64,000 nucleotides of DNA from Victivallis lenta (GTDB lineage: Bacteria > Verrucomicrobiota > Lentisphaeria > Victivallales > Victivallaceae): positions 62,001 to 126,000 of the forward strand of contig NZ_VUNS01000008.1 of assembly GCF_009695545.1 (NCBI RefSeq). Direction: 5' to 3'. Both the position numbers and the translations under genes were made by a program. Below the pieces are notes generated by a model, which saw only the letters and a list, made by a program, of their open reading frames with translations, had not been told where the DNA came from and searched no databases. Of the stretch, positions 26,280-34,672 are shown one piece after another (the stretch's first letter is position 1; every line of letters begins with the position of its first letter).

Positions 26280-28616
26280 ATGACTCATACGGACAACCAG
26301 CCGCCGGAACGGACGGAGCAGCAGGAGACCCGGACGCCCGTTTCCGAGCCGGAAGAGCGTACCATTCTCCTTCCCCGGACGGAAACGGGGGAACCCGGCG
26401 CAACGCCTCCCCCCGCAAAACCCGCCGCCCTCCCCGCTTCGCCGAAGACCCGTTTCTTCCAGCTGAAAAAACGGCGCGACGTCAACTCCGTCATGGAGGA
26501 GCTTCAGGATCACCCGGCCGAAGGGGAGGTCGATTTCTCCGGCGACGAGGAGAGCCTCGAACTGCTCGAGGAGAGCTACGACGTCGGAAAAAAATTCGCG
26601 GAGGGCGGCCAGGGCGAATTGTTTCACGGTTTCGACCGCCGGCTGAACCGGCTGGTCGCCCTGAAGTCGCTGCGCGGCGAACTTTCCGGAAACCAGCGGC
26701 TGCGACGGTTCTTCCTCTCCGAAGCGCGGGTCACCGCCCAGCTCGACCATCCGGCGATCGTGCCGATCTACACGCTGAATTCCGACCGGAAAGCGGGGCT
26801 GCACCTCGCGATGAAGCTGGTCAAGGGGCAGACCTTCAAGGCCTACCTCGAACAGATCTGCACGCACTACCGGCTCGACGGCGTAAACTCGTTCGACGAA
26901 AAGAAAGCCCTGCGCACCCGCCTCGACATCCTGCTCAAAGTCTGCGATGCGCTCGAATATGCGCACAGCCGCAACGTCATGCACTGCGACCTGAAGCCGT
27001 CGAACATCATGATCGGCGAATTCCGCGAAACCTACATCATGGACTGGGGCATCGCCCGGCGCATCCGGCATACGGAGAATGCGGCCGAAACACCTCCGCA
27101 GGAGGACGATTTCTGCGGAACACCGCAATACCTTGCGCCGGAGGTCATCCGGCACGAGCTGCGCGACCAGCGGGCGGACCTGTTCGCAATGGGCGCAATC
27201 CTGTTCGAAGCCGCCACTTTGAAAACCGCTTTCACCGGCAACTCCGTATCGGAGGTTCTGGCGAACATCGCCGACGGCCGGATGGAGCCGCTCGAACACC
27301 GTTTCCATGCGCCGATCGACGCGGACCTGAAGGCGATCATCCGCAAAGCGCTCGCCCCGGACCCGAAGCAGCGTTACCAGGAGATCAGGGAGTTTTCCGG
27401 CGATCTGAGGCGCTATCTGATGGGGCTGTCGGTGTCGGCCAGGCCGGACAATCCGGCCATGAAGCTGGTCCGCTGGTGCTACCTGCACCGCCGGCTGACG
27501 CTGGTCCTGATGCTCTGCGCGCTGCTGGCCGGAGTCGGCGCCCTCGCCTTCACGCTCTACCGGGAGTTCCGTTTCTCCGAAGAGCTCCGTTCGCGCGACT
27601 ACGCCCTCGGCGCGGCCTACTCCCGCAGCACCCATGCCGGACATCTGCTCGACGAACAGTTTTCGAAACTCGAACTGATGACCGCTTCGCTCGCCGCCGA
27701 TATCCGGTACCTGCTGAAGTACGATCCGCATCATGAAAAGGGGGAAGAACATGCGTTCCGCGCGGTTTCCGAGCTGCGCCGTCCCGGTGCGCCGGGACTG
27801 ATCGACTCCGTCTTTCACCACGGCCGGATCGACCCGGAAAGCATCGCCTACAATGTGACTCCGGATACGAACCCGGAAAGCGTCGAACGCCGCCTCGAGC
27901 CGATCTCGCGTTACATTCCCCGGCTGCTGCAGACGATTCTCGAAAGCCCGGTCAACGCCCGCGTGACGGATTCGAATCTGGAGGAACTCAAAACCGCCGC
28001 CTTCCGGGACGGCACGCCGATCATCCGGGTTCTCTTCGGCTTCCCGGACGGGCTGTACGCGGCTTATCCGGCCGGGAACGGCTTCCCGGAACGCTACGAT
28101 CCGCGCCGCCGCATCTGGTTTCCTCCGGCCGATGCCTGGAAGGAGAAACGGGCCGTCTGGTCGCGCCCCTATATCGACAGCGTTCCGCAGATCGGACTGG
28201 TCATCTCCTGTTCGGTTCCGCTGCGCATGCCGGACGGGCGCGGCAACGGGGTCTGCGCGGTGGATATCTCTCTGGACGAACTGATCGAGGAGCTGCACTC
28301 CTCCGGCAACGCGGGCCCGCACGTGCTCGAGAAGGCGATCATGGACGACGGCGGCAGAATCATCGTCTCCACCACCAGGGACTTCGCCGACATCGCCCGG
28401 TCGAATTACCGGAGCCCGGACGATGAGGTCGTCTTCAAGCAGCTCGAAAACCTCGCCGTTCTCGACGATATGAAAAAGCGGAAATTCGGAGTCGTCACCA
28501 TCCAGGAGCCCGACGGAAACGAAACGGTCTACACCTTCTGCCACATCCGCTCGGTCAACTGGTTCTATATCGAAAAGCTCGACATGCGCAATCTGCTGGC
28601 CTTTTTCCGCCGCTGA
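26280..28616 (+). CDS. membrane Ser/Thr protein kinase with C-terminal extracellular Cache-like sensor
   Basis: 778 residues. A Pro/Glu-rich N-terminal tail (1-90), then a bacterial Ser/Thr kinase domain (~100-385): Gly loop FAEGGQGELFHG, VALKSL (Lys129), catalytic HCDLKPSN (Asp237), metal-binding DWG (Asp255) and YLAPEV. The loop is HCD, not HRD, so this is a non-RD kinase; DWG for DFG is common in PVC bacteria. A membrane helix at ~407-427 is followed by ~350 extracytoplasmic residues resembling a double-Cache sensor (SRSTHAGHLLDEQFSKLE, YDPRRRIWFPPAD, WSRPYIDS). Likely phosphorylates cytoplasmic targets in response to an external ligand (inference). Monocistronic. Confidence 0.85.
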   Translation: MTHTDNQPPERTEQQETRTPVSEPEERTILLPRTETGEPGATPPPAKPAALPASPKTRFFQLKKRRDVNSVMEELQDHPAEGEVDFSGDEESLELLEESYDVGKKFAEGGQGELFHGFDRRLNRLVALKSLRGELSGNQRLRRFFLSEARVTAQLDHPAIVPIYTLNSDRKAGLHLAMKLVKGQTFKAYLEQICTHYRLDGVNSFDEKKALRTRLDILLKVCDALEYAHSRNVMHCDLKPSNIMIGEFRETYIMDWGIARRIRHTENAAETPPQEDDFCGTPQYLAPEVIRHELRDQRADLFAMGAILFEAATLKTAFTGNSVSEVLANIADGRMEPLEHRFHAPIDADLKAIIRKALAPDPKQRYQEIREFSGDLRRYLMGLSVSARPDNPAMKLVRWCYLHRRLTLVLMLCALLAGVGALAFTLYREFRFSEELRSRDYALGAAYSRSTHAGHLLDEQFSKLELMTASLAADIRYLLKYDPHHEKGEEHAFRAVSELRRPGAPGLIDSVFHHGRIDPESIAYNVTPDTNPESVERRLEPISRYIPRLLQTILESPVNARVTDSNLEELKTAAFRDGTPIIRVLFGFPDGLYAAYPAGNGFPERYDPRRRIWFPPADAWKEKRAVWSRPYIDSVPQIGLVISCSVPLRMPDGRGNGVCAVDISLDELIEELHSSGNAGPHVLEKAIMDDGGRIIVSTTRDFADIARSNYRSPDDEVVFKQLENLAVLDDMKKRKFGVVTIQEPDGNETVYTFCHIRSVNWFYIEKLDMRNLLAFFRR

Positions 28617-28626
28617 GCGGCCGGCC

Positions 28627-29520
28627 TCATACCATTGCCCGCAGCCCGAAACCGCCGATCAGCTCCGCTGCGTGACGCATCGCGTCATCGCCGGGGCTCC
28701 CGGCCCGCGGCATCGTGTCGGCGCGCCCGACCGCTTCGTATTTCGAACGCGCAAGCGAATGATAAGCCAGCAGCCGGACCGCCGTGACCGTGCCGATCCC
28801 GGCCAGGAACTCCGCGCTGCGCTTCAAAGTCTCATCCTCCATATTCAGGCCCGGTATGAGCGGAATGCGGATTTCGACCGGACAGCCGTTCCGGCCGAGC
28901 CGCAGCAGATTCGCTTTGATCCGCCCGTTGCCGCTGCCGGTCAGCCGCCGGTGCGCCTCCGAATCGGGATGCTTGAAGTCGAACAGGAACAGGTCGGCCA
29001 CCGGCAGCACGGTTTCGAACGCGCTCCACGGAACCTCCCCGCAGGTATCCACCGCCGTATGGATGCACTCCCGTTTCAGCAGCCTGAAGAGCTCCGCGCA
29101 GAAGGCGGCCTGAAGCAGCGGTTCGCCGCCCGAAACGGTCACGCCGCCGCCGGAGGTTTCGTAAAACGCCCGGTCCTCGAGCACGGCCGCCGCCGTCTCC
29201 TCCGGCGTCACGCGCTTTCCGTACAGCACAAGCGCATCGAACAGGCAAGCCCCGACGCACCTTCCGCACGCGGTGCAGCTCTCGCGGCCGAAGCGGTGTT
29301 TCCCGTCCGCAATCCGGTGGCAGGCGCAAACCCGGGCGCATTCGCCGCACAATGTGCATTTGTGGAACCGCACTCCGAGCTCCGGCGCGCGCCGGATGCT
29401 CTCCGGATTGTGGCACCAGACGCACCGGAGCGGACACCCTTTCAGGAACACGGTGCTCCGCACGCCCGGACCGTCGTGAACCGCAAAGCGTTTCAGGTCG
29501 CAGATGATTCCTTCCCGCAT
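28627..29520 (-). CDS. glycyl radical enzyme activase (PFL-activating enzyme type radical SAM)
   Basis: 297 residues from ATG 29520 (GGGAGGGGGAG upstream). Radical SAM cluster GCPLRCVWCHNPES (CxxxCxxC) near residue 30, then two extra ferredoxin-like motifs, CTLCGECARVCAC and CTACGRCVGACL, inserted as in activases of non-PFL glycyl radical enzymes; TVSGGEPLLQ follows. It abstracts a hydrogen from the glycine of the partner enzyme using SAM. It lies 10 bp downstream of the glycyl radical enzyme gene in one operon. Confidence 0.92.
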   Translation of the reverse strand: MREGIICDLKRFAVHDGPGVRSTVFLKGCPLRCVWCHNPESIRRAPELGVRFHKCTLCGECARVCACHRIADGKHRFGRESCTACGRCVGACLFDALVLYGKRVTPEETAAAVLEDRAFYETSGGGVTVSGGEPLLQAAFCAELFRLLKRECIHTAVDTCGEVPWSAFETVLPVADLFLFDFKHPDSEAHRRLTGSGNGRIKANLLRLGRNGCPVEIRIPLIPGLNMEDETLKRSAEFLAGIGTVTAVRLLAYHSLARSKYEAVGRADTMPRAGSPGDDAMRHAAELIGGFGLRAMV

Positions 29521-29530
29521 CTCCCCCTCC

Positions 29531-31741
29531 CTACTCGCTGATGCAGCGGGCCCGCTCGATGTATGCGTCCTGCTCTTTTCTGCAAAGATCGGTGAACAGC
29601 ACGTTCCAGCCGCAGACCCGGACCTGCAGTCCGCGATAGTTCTCCGGGTGCTCCTGAGCGGCGGCCAGCGTCTCCGCATCGAAGATGTTGAAGTGAATCG
29701 CCACGCCGTTCAACCGCATATAGGTCAGGAGCAGCGCACGCATCGCGGCGAGCCCGTCCTCGCCGCGAACCGTGGCCGGATGCATCATCACGTCGAGCGG
29801 ATAATCGCCCGGATACCAGGCCGGATCGATACGCGAAAGCGATTTCACCAGTGCGGTCACGCCGTTCGTATCCGCCCCCTGCACGGGAGAAAGATTCTTC
29901 GACATTTCGTCTCCGGAACGGCGTCCGTCCGGCGTTGCGCCGGTCTTCTCCCCGAGGCAGATGAACTGCCGGGCGGAGTGGCCCGACGCCTGGTAGAAGC
30001 CGCCGCGCGCGTTCGGACGCCGGTTGATCCTTTCCGATACGTGGCGCGCGAGCTCCGCCGCAAGGCGGTCCGCCGCCTCGATGCCGTTGCCGTACTTGTT
30101 CCCGTCGCGCAGAATCCGCAGCCGCAGCTTTTCATGGCCGTTCCAGTCGGCCTTCAGGATGTCGCGGAGTTCGGCAGGCGTCAGCTCCCGGCGCTCGTAG
30201 ACATAGCTGCGGATCACCGTCAGCGCATCGACCGCGGAGGCGAACCCGGCTTCGAGAATCGACGAAATATTGTAGACCGACCCGTCCGAGAATGCGTCGC
30301 GCGCCGTCTCGAGACTGTGCCGGATTGTCGCGGAGAACAGCAGCGCCGGGTTGATCTCGTGCAGCGTCCGCTCGAAATCATCCACGCACCGGATGTTGAA
30401 TTCGATGATCCGGTCGAGCTGCCGGAAGTAGGCGGCCAGAAAATCGTCGAAGGTCCGGAGCCGGTCGAGCGGGCCGGTCTTCTCCCCGAATGCGATTCCG
30501 GTCAGCGGGTCGATGCCGTCGTTCAGTACCAGTTCAATCGGTTTCAGCATATTCAGGTGCCCGACGCCGGTCGTATTGCCGAGTGCGCGCGGCACGAACT
30601 CGTAGCAGCCGCGGATGTCGCAGGTCCGCGCCTCCTCCGCGCTGAAGCCGCAGGCCGCCATCGCGCGGGCGATGCCGGGTTCGCAGACGAACACGATGCT
30701 GTTGTGCCCGCGCCGAATCATGTCGAACGCACGGTCCAGAAACTCCGGCGGCGTATTCGGCGCGGTTTTGATCTGGATTTTCGGCGTATGCAGTCCGAGC
30801 CGGTCGTACTCCTCGAGAATCAGGTGCGAAAGTTCGCTGATCTCCGTGGAGCCGTCGGCCTTCGTTCCGCCGAGATAGAACGGGTGGCCCCAGTAGTTGT
30901 CGATCGACGCCCACTGCATCAGGAAGTAGCCGATGAATTCGCGGATCTGCGCTTCGGTGAACCGCTTTTCCGCCAGGTCCCGCCGGAAATACGGCAGGAG
31001 CATGCGGTCGAGGTTGCCGAGCGACCGGACCTGATACCGGTCGATATGTTCGCCGAACATGAAAAAGAGATAGATCAGCGACAGAACCTCGAACGTGTTG
31101 CGCGGTGCGCCGGAAATCAGCGCGCCGAGGCACTCCGCCACGGCAGCGACCCGTTCACTGCCGTCCGCGTGCTCAAGCGCATACTTCCGGAACCGGCCGA
31201 GCATCTCGAGAACCGCGCGGCAGGCGATTTCCATGCCGTCGAAACGGGCGGCCGCCTCGGGCGTCAGCGTGCCGCGCTCCGCGTGGCGCCGGCGATATCG
31301 CCGCACCCGGTCGAGCAGCCCCGGAAAGCCGAGCTCATAGACGGCCTCCCAATCCGGCACGGAGTGGTCGAAGTCCTTCCAGATCGCCGTAGCGCCGGTA
31401 CGTTCGCAGAGCTTCCGCAGCTCCGTCAGCTCAGGCGAAGCCCGGTCCGCCTCTTCGCTCCAGCCATAAATCAGCGCGGTCAGCGGCCGGTCGTCCCGGT
31501 CCCAGCAGCCGAAGCCGACGAACCAGTCGTGCGGGTTCACATCGATCCGGACGTTCCGGGTCACATACTCGAAGGCCCGCGCTTTCACAACCGGACGCGG
31601 TTCCCCGGCCAGCTCCCGCGCGAGCAGTCCGATGTCTCTTCTGATCGTCTCATTGTCGAGACCGGTCGCCGGATCGAAAGACGGATTCCGGAATTTGCCG
31701 AGCAGATACGGCAGATCCTGTTCGAAGGTGCGATATGTCAT
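29531..31741 (-). CDS. glycyl radical enzyme of unknown substrate (PFL-like family)
   Basis: 736 residues. C-terminal glycyl radical motif RVCGWNVLF with Gly711, and active-site loop RGCYEF with Cys379 and Glu381. The G-C-x-E pattern is that of eliminases/dehydratases (glycerol, propanediol, hydroxyproline, choline types), not the adjacent Cys-Cys of pyruvate formate-lyase, so formate acetyltransferase activity is unlikely. The radical motif has Cys and Trp at positions usually Ser/Ala and Tyr. No microcompartment signal is obvious at the N-terminus and no shell genes are nearby. Operon with its activase; divergent AraC regulator. Strict anaerobic enzyme; substrate unknown. Confidence 0.88.
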   Translation of the reverse strand: MTYRTFEQDLPYLLGKFRNPSFDPATGLDNETIRRDIGLLARELAGEPRPVVKARAFEYVTRNVRIDVNPHDWFVGFGCWDRDDRPLTALIYGWSEEADRASPELTELRKLCERTGATAIWKDFDHSVPDWEAVYELGFPGLLDRVRRYRRRHAERGTLTPEAAARFDGMEIACRAVLEMLGRFRKYALEHADGSERVAAVAECLGALISGAPRNTFEVLSLIYLFFMFGEHIDRYQVRSLGNLDRMLLPYFRRDLAEKRFTEAQIREFIGYFLMQWASIDNYWGHPFYLGGTKADGSTEISELSHLILEEYDRLGLHTPKIQIKTAPNTPPEFLDRAFDMIRRGHNSIVFVCEPGIARAMAACGFSAEEARTCDIRGCYEFVPRALGNTTGVGHLNMLKPIELVLNDGIDPLTGIAFGEKTGPLDRLRTFDDFLAAYFRQLDRIIEFNIRCVDDFERTLHEINPALLFSATIRHSLETARDAFSDGSVYNISSILEAGFASAVDALTVIRSYVYERRELTPAELRDILKADWNGHEKLRLRILRDGNKYGNGIEAADRLAAELARHVSERINRRPNARGGFYQASGHSARQFICLGEKTGATPDGRRSGDEMSKNLSPVQGADTNGVTALVKSLSRIDPAWYPGDYPLDVMMHPATVRGEDGLAAMRALLLTYMRLNGVAIHFNIFDAETLAAAQEHPENYRGLQVRVCGWNVLFTDLCRKEQDAYIERARCISE

Positions 31742-31764
31742 GGCAGCATTCTCCTTTTTTATTT

Positions 31765-31793
31765 ATTATACACGCGCCGCACCGGAAACAGAA
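31765..31793 (-). promoter_or_regulatory. promoter of the glycyl radical enzyme operon
   Basis: Consensus -10 TATAAT (31765-31770) with a poor -35 (TTCTGT, 31788-31793) at 17 bp, suggesting an activated promoter; the divergent AraC-type gene is the obvious activator. Confidence 0.5.
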
Positions 31794-31814
31794 TGGCGGA
31801 AAACGGAATAAGTT

Positions 31815-31842
31815 TTGCATTTTGTGATTTTCATGCTATTTT
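31815..31842 (+). promoter_or_regulatory. promoter of the AraC-type gene next to the glycyl radical operon
   Basis: TTGCAT (31815-31820), a 16-bp spacer, TATTTT (31837-31842). Confidence 0.55.
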
Positions 31843-31863
31843 ATCCAAAGCGGGAGGCATGTG

Positions 31864-32682
31864 ATGGCGGAGTTGAGGAACCGGGATGAAATTTACGGGC
31901 TGAGCAACCGAATCAGCCTGACGCTGACCCATTTCGCCAAAGGGGCATACCCGGTCTTTTCGGCGACGCCGCAGGCGCTTTCCGTCAACCGGATGCTTGG
32001 CATTTTTGAGAACCCGAACGGAGCGGAGAACTTCATCCGCTGCGGGGACGACAAGCTTCCGCTGATTCCGGGAACCGTCTACTTCATTCCGGCCTACCTG
32101 CCCGCGCAGGTCCGGCTCGACGACCGGACGCTCTTCGTCTCGATCCAGTTCAGCCTCGAACTCCATTCCGGCGTGGAACTGTTTTCGATGTACAAGCACA
32201 TCCGCAGCGAATACCGGCCGGAGCTGGTCGCCCGGCTGGTCGAAATTTTCGACTCCGACCGGCAGCTGCTGCTTGCAGTCGAACTGCGCAAGCACGTGTT
32301 CGCATTCGTATATGACATGCTCGACGGAAGTGCGGAGACACCGCCCGACCTCGCGGCCCGCTTTGCGCCGTACGCAGCCGTACTCGACCATATCGCGGCC
32401 CGCTGCACGGCCGGAATGCGCGTCGCGGAGCTGGCGAAAATCGCCCGGATGCCGCGCGAAACCTTCACGCGAAGATTCACCGCCGACACCGGAATCACGC
32501 CGAAACGTTTTCTCGACCGGCAACTGCTGCGCCGCGCCTCGGAGCTGCTGCGCCGTCCGCATACCACAGCACGCGAAGTCGCCGCCGAGCTCGAATTCAG
32601 CAGTGAATTCGTCTTTTCACGTTTCTTCAGGAAACAGAGCGGACTCTCTCCCGGCCTCTACCGGCGGCAGTACCGGCCCTGA
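31864..32682 (+). CDS. AraC family transcriptional regulator
   Basis: 272 residues from ATG 31864; GGGAGG lies 6 nt upstream, and the preceding in-frame GTG (31861) is too close to it. The N-terminal half is a cupin-like sensing domain (IPGTVYFIPAYLPAQVRL); the C-terminal ~100 residues are the AraC double HTH (RVAELAKIARMPRETFTRRFTADTG and AAELEFSSEFVFSRFFRKQSG). Divergent from the glycyl radical enzyme operon with 122 bp between, so it most likely controls it in response to the enzyme's substrate (inference). Confidence 0.9.
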   Translation: MAELRNRDEIYGLSNRISLTLTHFAKGAYPVFSATPQALSVNRMLGIFENPNGAENFIRCGDDKLPLIPGTVYFIPAYLPAQVRLDDRTLFVSIQFSLELHSGVELFSMYKHIRSEYRPELVARLVEIFDSDRQLLLAVELRKHVFAFVYDMLDGSAETPPDLAARFAPYAAVLDHIAARCTAGMRVAELAKIARMPRETFTRRFTADTGITPKRFLDRQLLRRASELLRRPHTTAREVAAELEFSSEFVFSRFFRKQSGLSPGLYRRQYRP

Positions 32683-32725
32683 ACGGCTCCGCCACCTCTC
32701 GCGATCCCCGGCACCGGACCGGACA

Positions 32726-33982
32726 TCACACCTCTTCCACCGCATCGCGGCAGTGGGCGGTTTTCAGGATGTCGAGCCCCCATTCGTATTCGCTGCGCGT
32801 CTTGAAGTTGAACATGATCGAAAGCAGGTTCCCGCCCGGTTCGATTTTGCGGCACTCAAGCAGGAACGGATGCTCCCAGTCGTTCACCCGGAACAGTTCG
32901 GCCCGGCAGTCCGGCCCGAGCAGGACGTTCTCCATGAACACCTTGTCGGGGTGCTGGCTCATGCGCCTGCCGAGCATCCGCGTCCGGAACTCCTCCTCTT
33001 CGTCCGGCGAAACCTGACAGACGGCACTGCTCGCCGCAATGCAGCGATCCGGTTCGACCAGCCGGATCGCGCCGTCCTTCTGCTCCTCGCGCCGGAAACC
33101 ACCCGGAATCAGAATCTCCCAGTTGCCGATCGGGGCCAGCAGCGGAAATTTGCGGAAACCGACCGATTCGAACCGGGTGTCCTCCGGAATTTCCTCCGGC
33201 ACAACAGGCGTGCGCCCGACGATTCCGCACAGTTCGAGGTAAAGCTTCCGGGGAAACGGCAGCAGCGGGTCCTCTTTCGCCACCTTTTCCAGACTCCGGC
33301 AAATCTCTTTGCAGAGCGGGTCGCCGGCATGGAAAGCACACCGGGTCCAGGCGTCGCTCATAGCCAGGTTGCGCAGATAAACCGTGTCCTTCTCCCGGTT
33401 CGGCCAGATGAAGAAATCCTGCAGAAACGCCATCGGCTCCCGGTCGAACAGGGCCTTGACGGAACAGGGAAACAAACCGGTCGGACAATACCAGTGATTC
33501 TCCGGCGCATTGGCGAGCATGTACCAATCGTCAGGCCACGCGAAGCAGATCGCCTCGCTCCGCCGGCCGCCTTCGATCTCAATGGTCGTCAGGAGTTCCT
33601 CCAGAAAGGGCAGGAACACCGCGCGCCGGAGAGCTTCGAAATCGCCTCTCTCGCAGTAAGGGTCGCCGGGCTCATAAACCGCAGCCAGGCGGGCCTCGCC
33701 GGCCAGTGCATTGCAGAAGTCGGCCGCCGCCGCATGGAAGCCGGGCCCGGCGATCGAGCTGTCGGCACTTCCCTTCAGCATCTGCGCCTCCTCGTCCGGA
33801 TGGAAAACCAGATCGCCCTCCGGACAGAAATGAACGGCGATGTCCTCCTCGCGCCGCTTGATGCCGCAGCCGCGCTGCGCGGCCAGGGCCTCCATGCGGG
33901 AGACGATTTTCGGGAGATTGAACTTGCCTGCGAAACACAGCAGCCGGCGCGGAGTCATGGAAACACAAAAACCGACATTCAT
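32726..33982 (-). CDS. hypothetical protein, 418 aa
   Basis: Not recognised. ATG 33982 has GGAGG 6 nt upstream and a plausible promoter, and codon use is GC3-rich like its neighbours, so the gene is real. No signal peptide or membrane helix; acidic and Trp/Cys-rich (FAWPDDWYMLANAPENHWYC, DFFIWPN). The C-terminal half is beta-rich with GNWEILIPGGF and ends in LLSIMFNFKTRSEYEWG. Convergent with the AraC-type gene and probably monocistronic. A cytoplasmic protein is likely; function unknown. Confidence 0.7.
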   Translation of the reverse strand: MNVGFCVSMTPRRLLCFAGKFNLPKIVSRMEALAAQRGCGIKRREEDIAVHFCPEGDLVFHPDEEAQMLKGSADSSIAGPGFHAAAADFCNALAGEARLAAVYEPGDPYCERGDFEALRRAVFLPFLEELLTTIEIEGGRRSEAICFAWPDDWYMLANAPENHWYCPTGLFPCSVKALFDREPMAFLQDFFIWPNREKDTVYLRNLAMSDAWTRCAFHAGDPLCKEICRSLEKVAKEDPLLPFPRKLYLELCGIVGRTPVVPEEIPEDTRFESVGFRKFPLLAPIGNWEILIPGGFRREEQKDGAIRLVEPDRCIAASSAVCQVSPDEEEEFRTRMLGRRMSQHPDKVFMENVLLGPDCRAELFRVNDWEHPFLLECRKIEPGGNLLSIMFNFKTRSEYEWGLDILKTAHCRDAVEEV

Positions 33983-34020
33983 CTGGTCCTCCTTTCCATC
34001 ATCGTAAGGCGACGGAAGTT

Positions 34021-34049
34021 ACAATAACGCCATTCCGCCGGCTTTACAA
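34021..34049 (-). promoter_or_regulatory. promoter of the 418-aa hypothetical gene
   Basis: TTGTAA (34044-34049), a 17-bp spacer, TATTGT (34021-34026), about 40 nt before the start codon. Confidence 0.5.
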
Positions 34050-34273
34050 GCGGCCCGCCGGAAAAGATGCCGCCGCCTGCGGTCTCCTGCTTTCCCGAAT
34101 TGCGGAATCGAAAAAACCAGCTGTACAGCCAGCCACGCTGCCGTCCGCAGTCCGGACGAAAAACGGTTCCGCAACGAGGGTAAAACATGATGACTACCTT
34201 CGCTCGCGGGAAAGAACGGCGATATAGCGTTCAACGGGATGGGATAGAGAGCGAAGTATGCAAGTGTAAGATT

Positions 34274-34512
34274 GCTCACGGGAAAGGACGGCCTGCCGGT
34301 CCTCCGACGCGCTGCACACTATGGAGGACATCCTTCCCCTGCGGGTACTCCTGTCTGCGCTCATCCTTTTCACTCGCTTCGCCCGTGGGAAAGGGCGGCT
34401 TGCCGGTCCTCCGACGCGCTGCGCGCTATGGAGGACATCCTTCCCCTGCGGGTACTCCTGTCTGCGCTCATCCTTTTCACTCGCTTCGCTCGCGGAAAAG
34501 GATGGCTTGCCA
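34274..34512. repeat. 107-bp tandem repeat, two full copies plus partial copies
   Basis: Copy 1 is 34274-34380 and copy 2 is 34381-34487, nearly identical; the first ~25 bp of a third copy follow, and a shorter degenerate piece lies at 34202-34220. The unit carries ATCCTTTTC (34470-34478 in copy 2), which can pair with GAAAAGGAT (34495-34503). All six frames through it are open by composition, but none looks like a gene. The 558 bp between the hypothetical gene and tRNA-Val hold only this and the promoter at 34021. Confidence 0.85.
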
Positions 34513-34544
34513 TCCGTAGCTCGACTTCGTCGAGCGAAGGATGG
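34500..34544. repeat. competing short hairpins abutting the 3' end of tRNA-Val
   Basis: GGATGG (34500-34505) and CCATCC (34510-34515) form a 6-bp stem with loop cttg. The same CCATCC can instead pair with GGATGG at 34539-34544, enclosing a second stem GCTCGA/TCGAGC (34519-34535). The last three bases (34542-34544) are the encoded CCA of the tRNA, so the second structure overlaps its 3' end. Confidence 0.7.
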
Positions 34545-34618
34545 TGGGCAATGACGGACTCGAACCGCCGACATTCACGGTGTAAACGTGACGCTCTAAC
34601 CAACTGAGCTAATTGCCC
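34542..34618 (-). tRNA. tRNA-Val (anticodon TAC)
   Basis: Full cloverleaf on the minus strand: acceptor GGGCAAT/ATTGCCC, D arm with AGCTCAGTTGGTTAGAGC, anticodon stem TCACG/CGTGA with loop TTTACAC (anticodon TAC, GUA codons), TTCGAGT T-loop, encoded CCA. Confidence 0.96.
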
Positions 34619-34626
34619 GGTTTGAC

Positions 34627-34655
34627 AATATATCACACATTCCGCCGCCGCGCAA
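34627..34655 (-). promoter_or_regulatory. promoter of tRNA-Val
   Basis: TTGCGC (34650-34655), a 17-bp spacer, TATATT (34627-34632). The start site would fall only a few bases before the mature 5' end. Confidence 0.5.
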
Positions 34656-34672
34656 GCTGACCCGGAAAAAAA

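Noticed and set aside
29531-31741. Naming the glycyl radical enzyme pyruvate formate-lyase
   Set aside because: PFL needs adjacent cysteines; only one Cys followed by x-Glu is present.
34202-34512. Possible CRISPR array
   Set aside because: Units are 107 bp and contiguous, with no distinct spacers and no cas genes.
34194-34574. ORFs through the 107-bp tandem repeat, both strands
   Set aside because: Exist only because the repeat lacks stops; they run into tRNA-Val.
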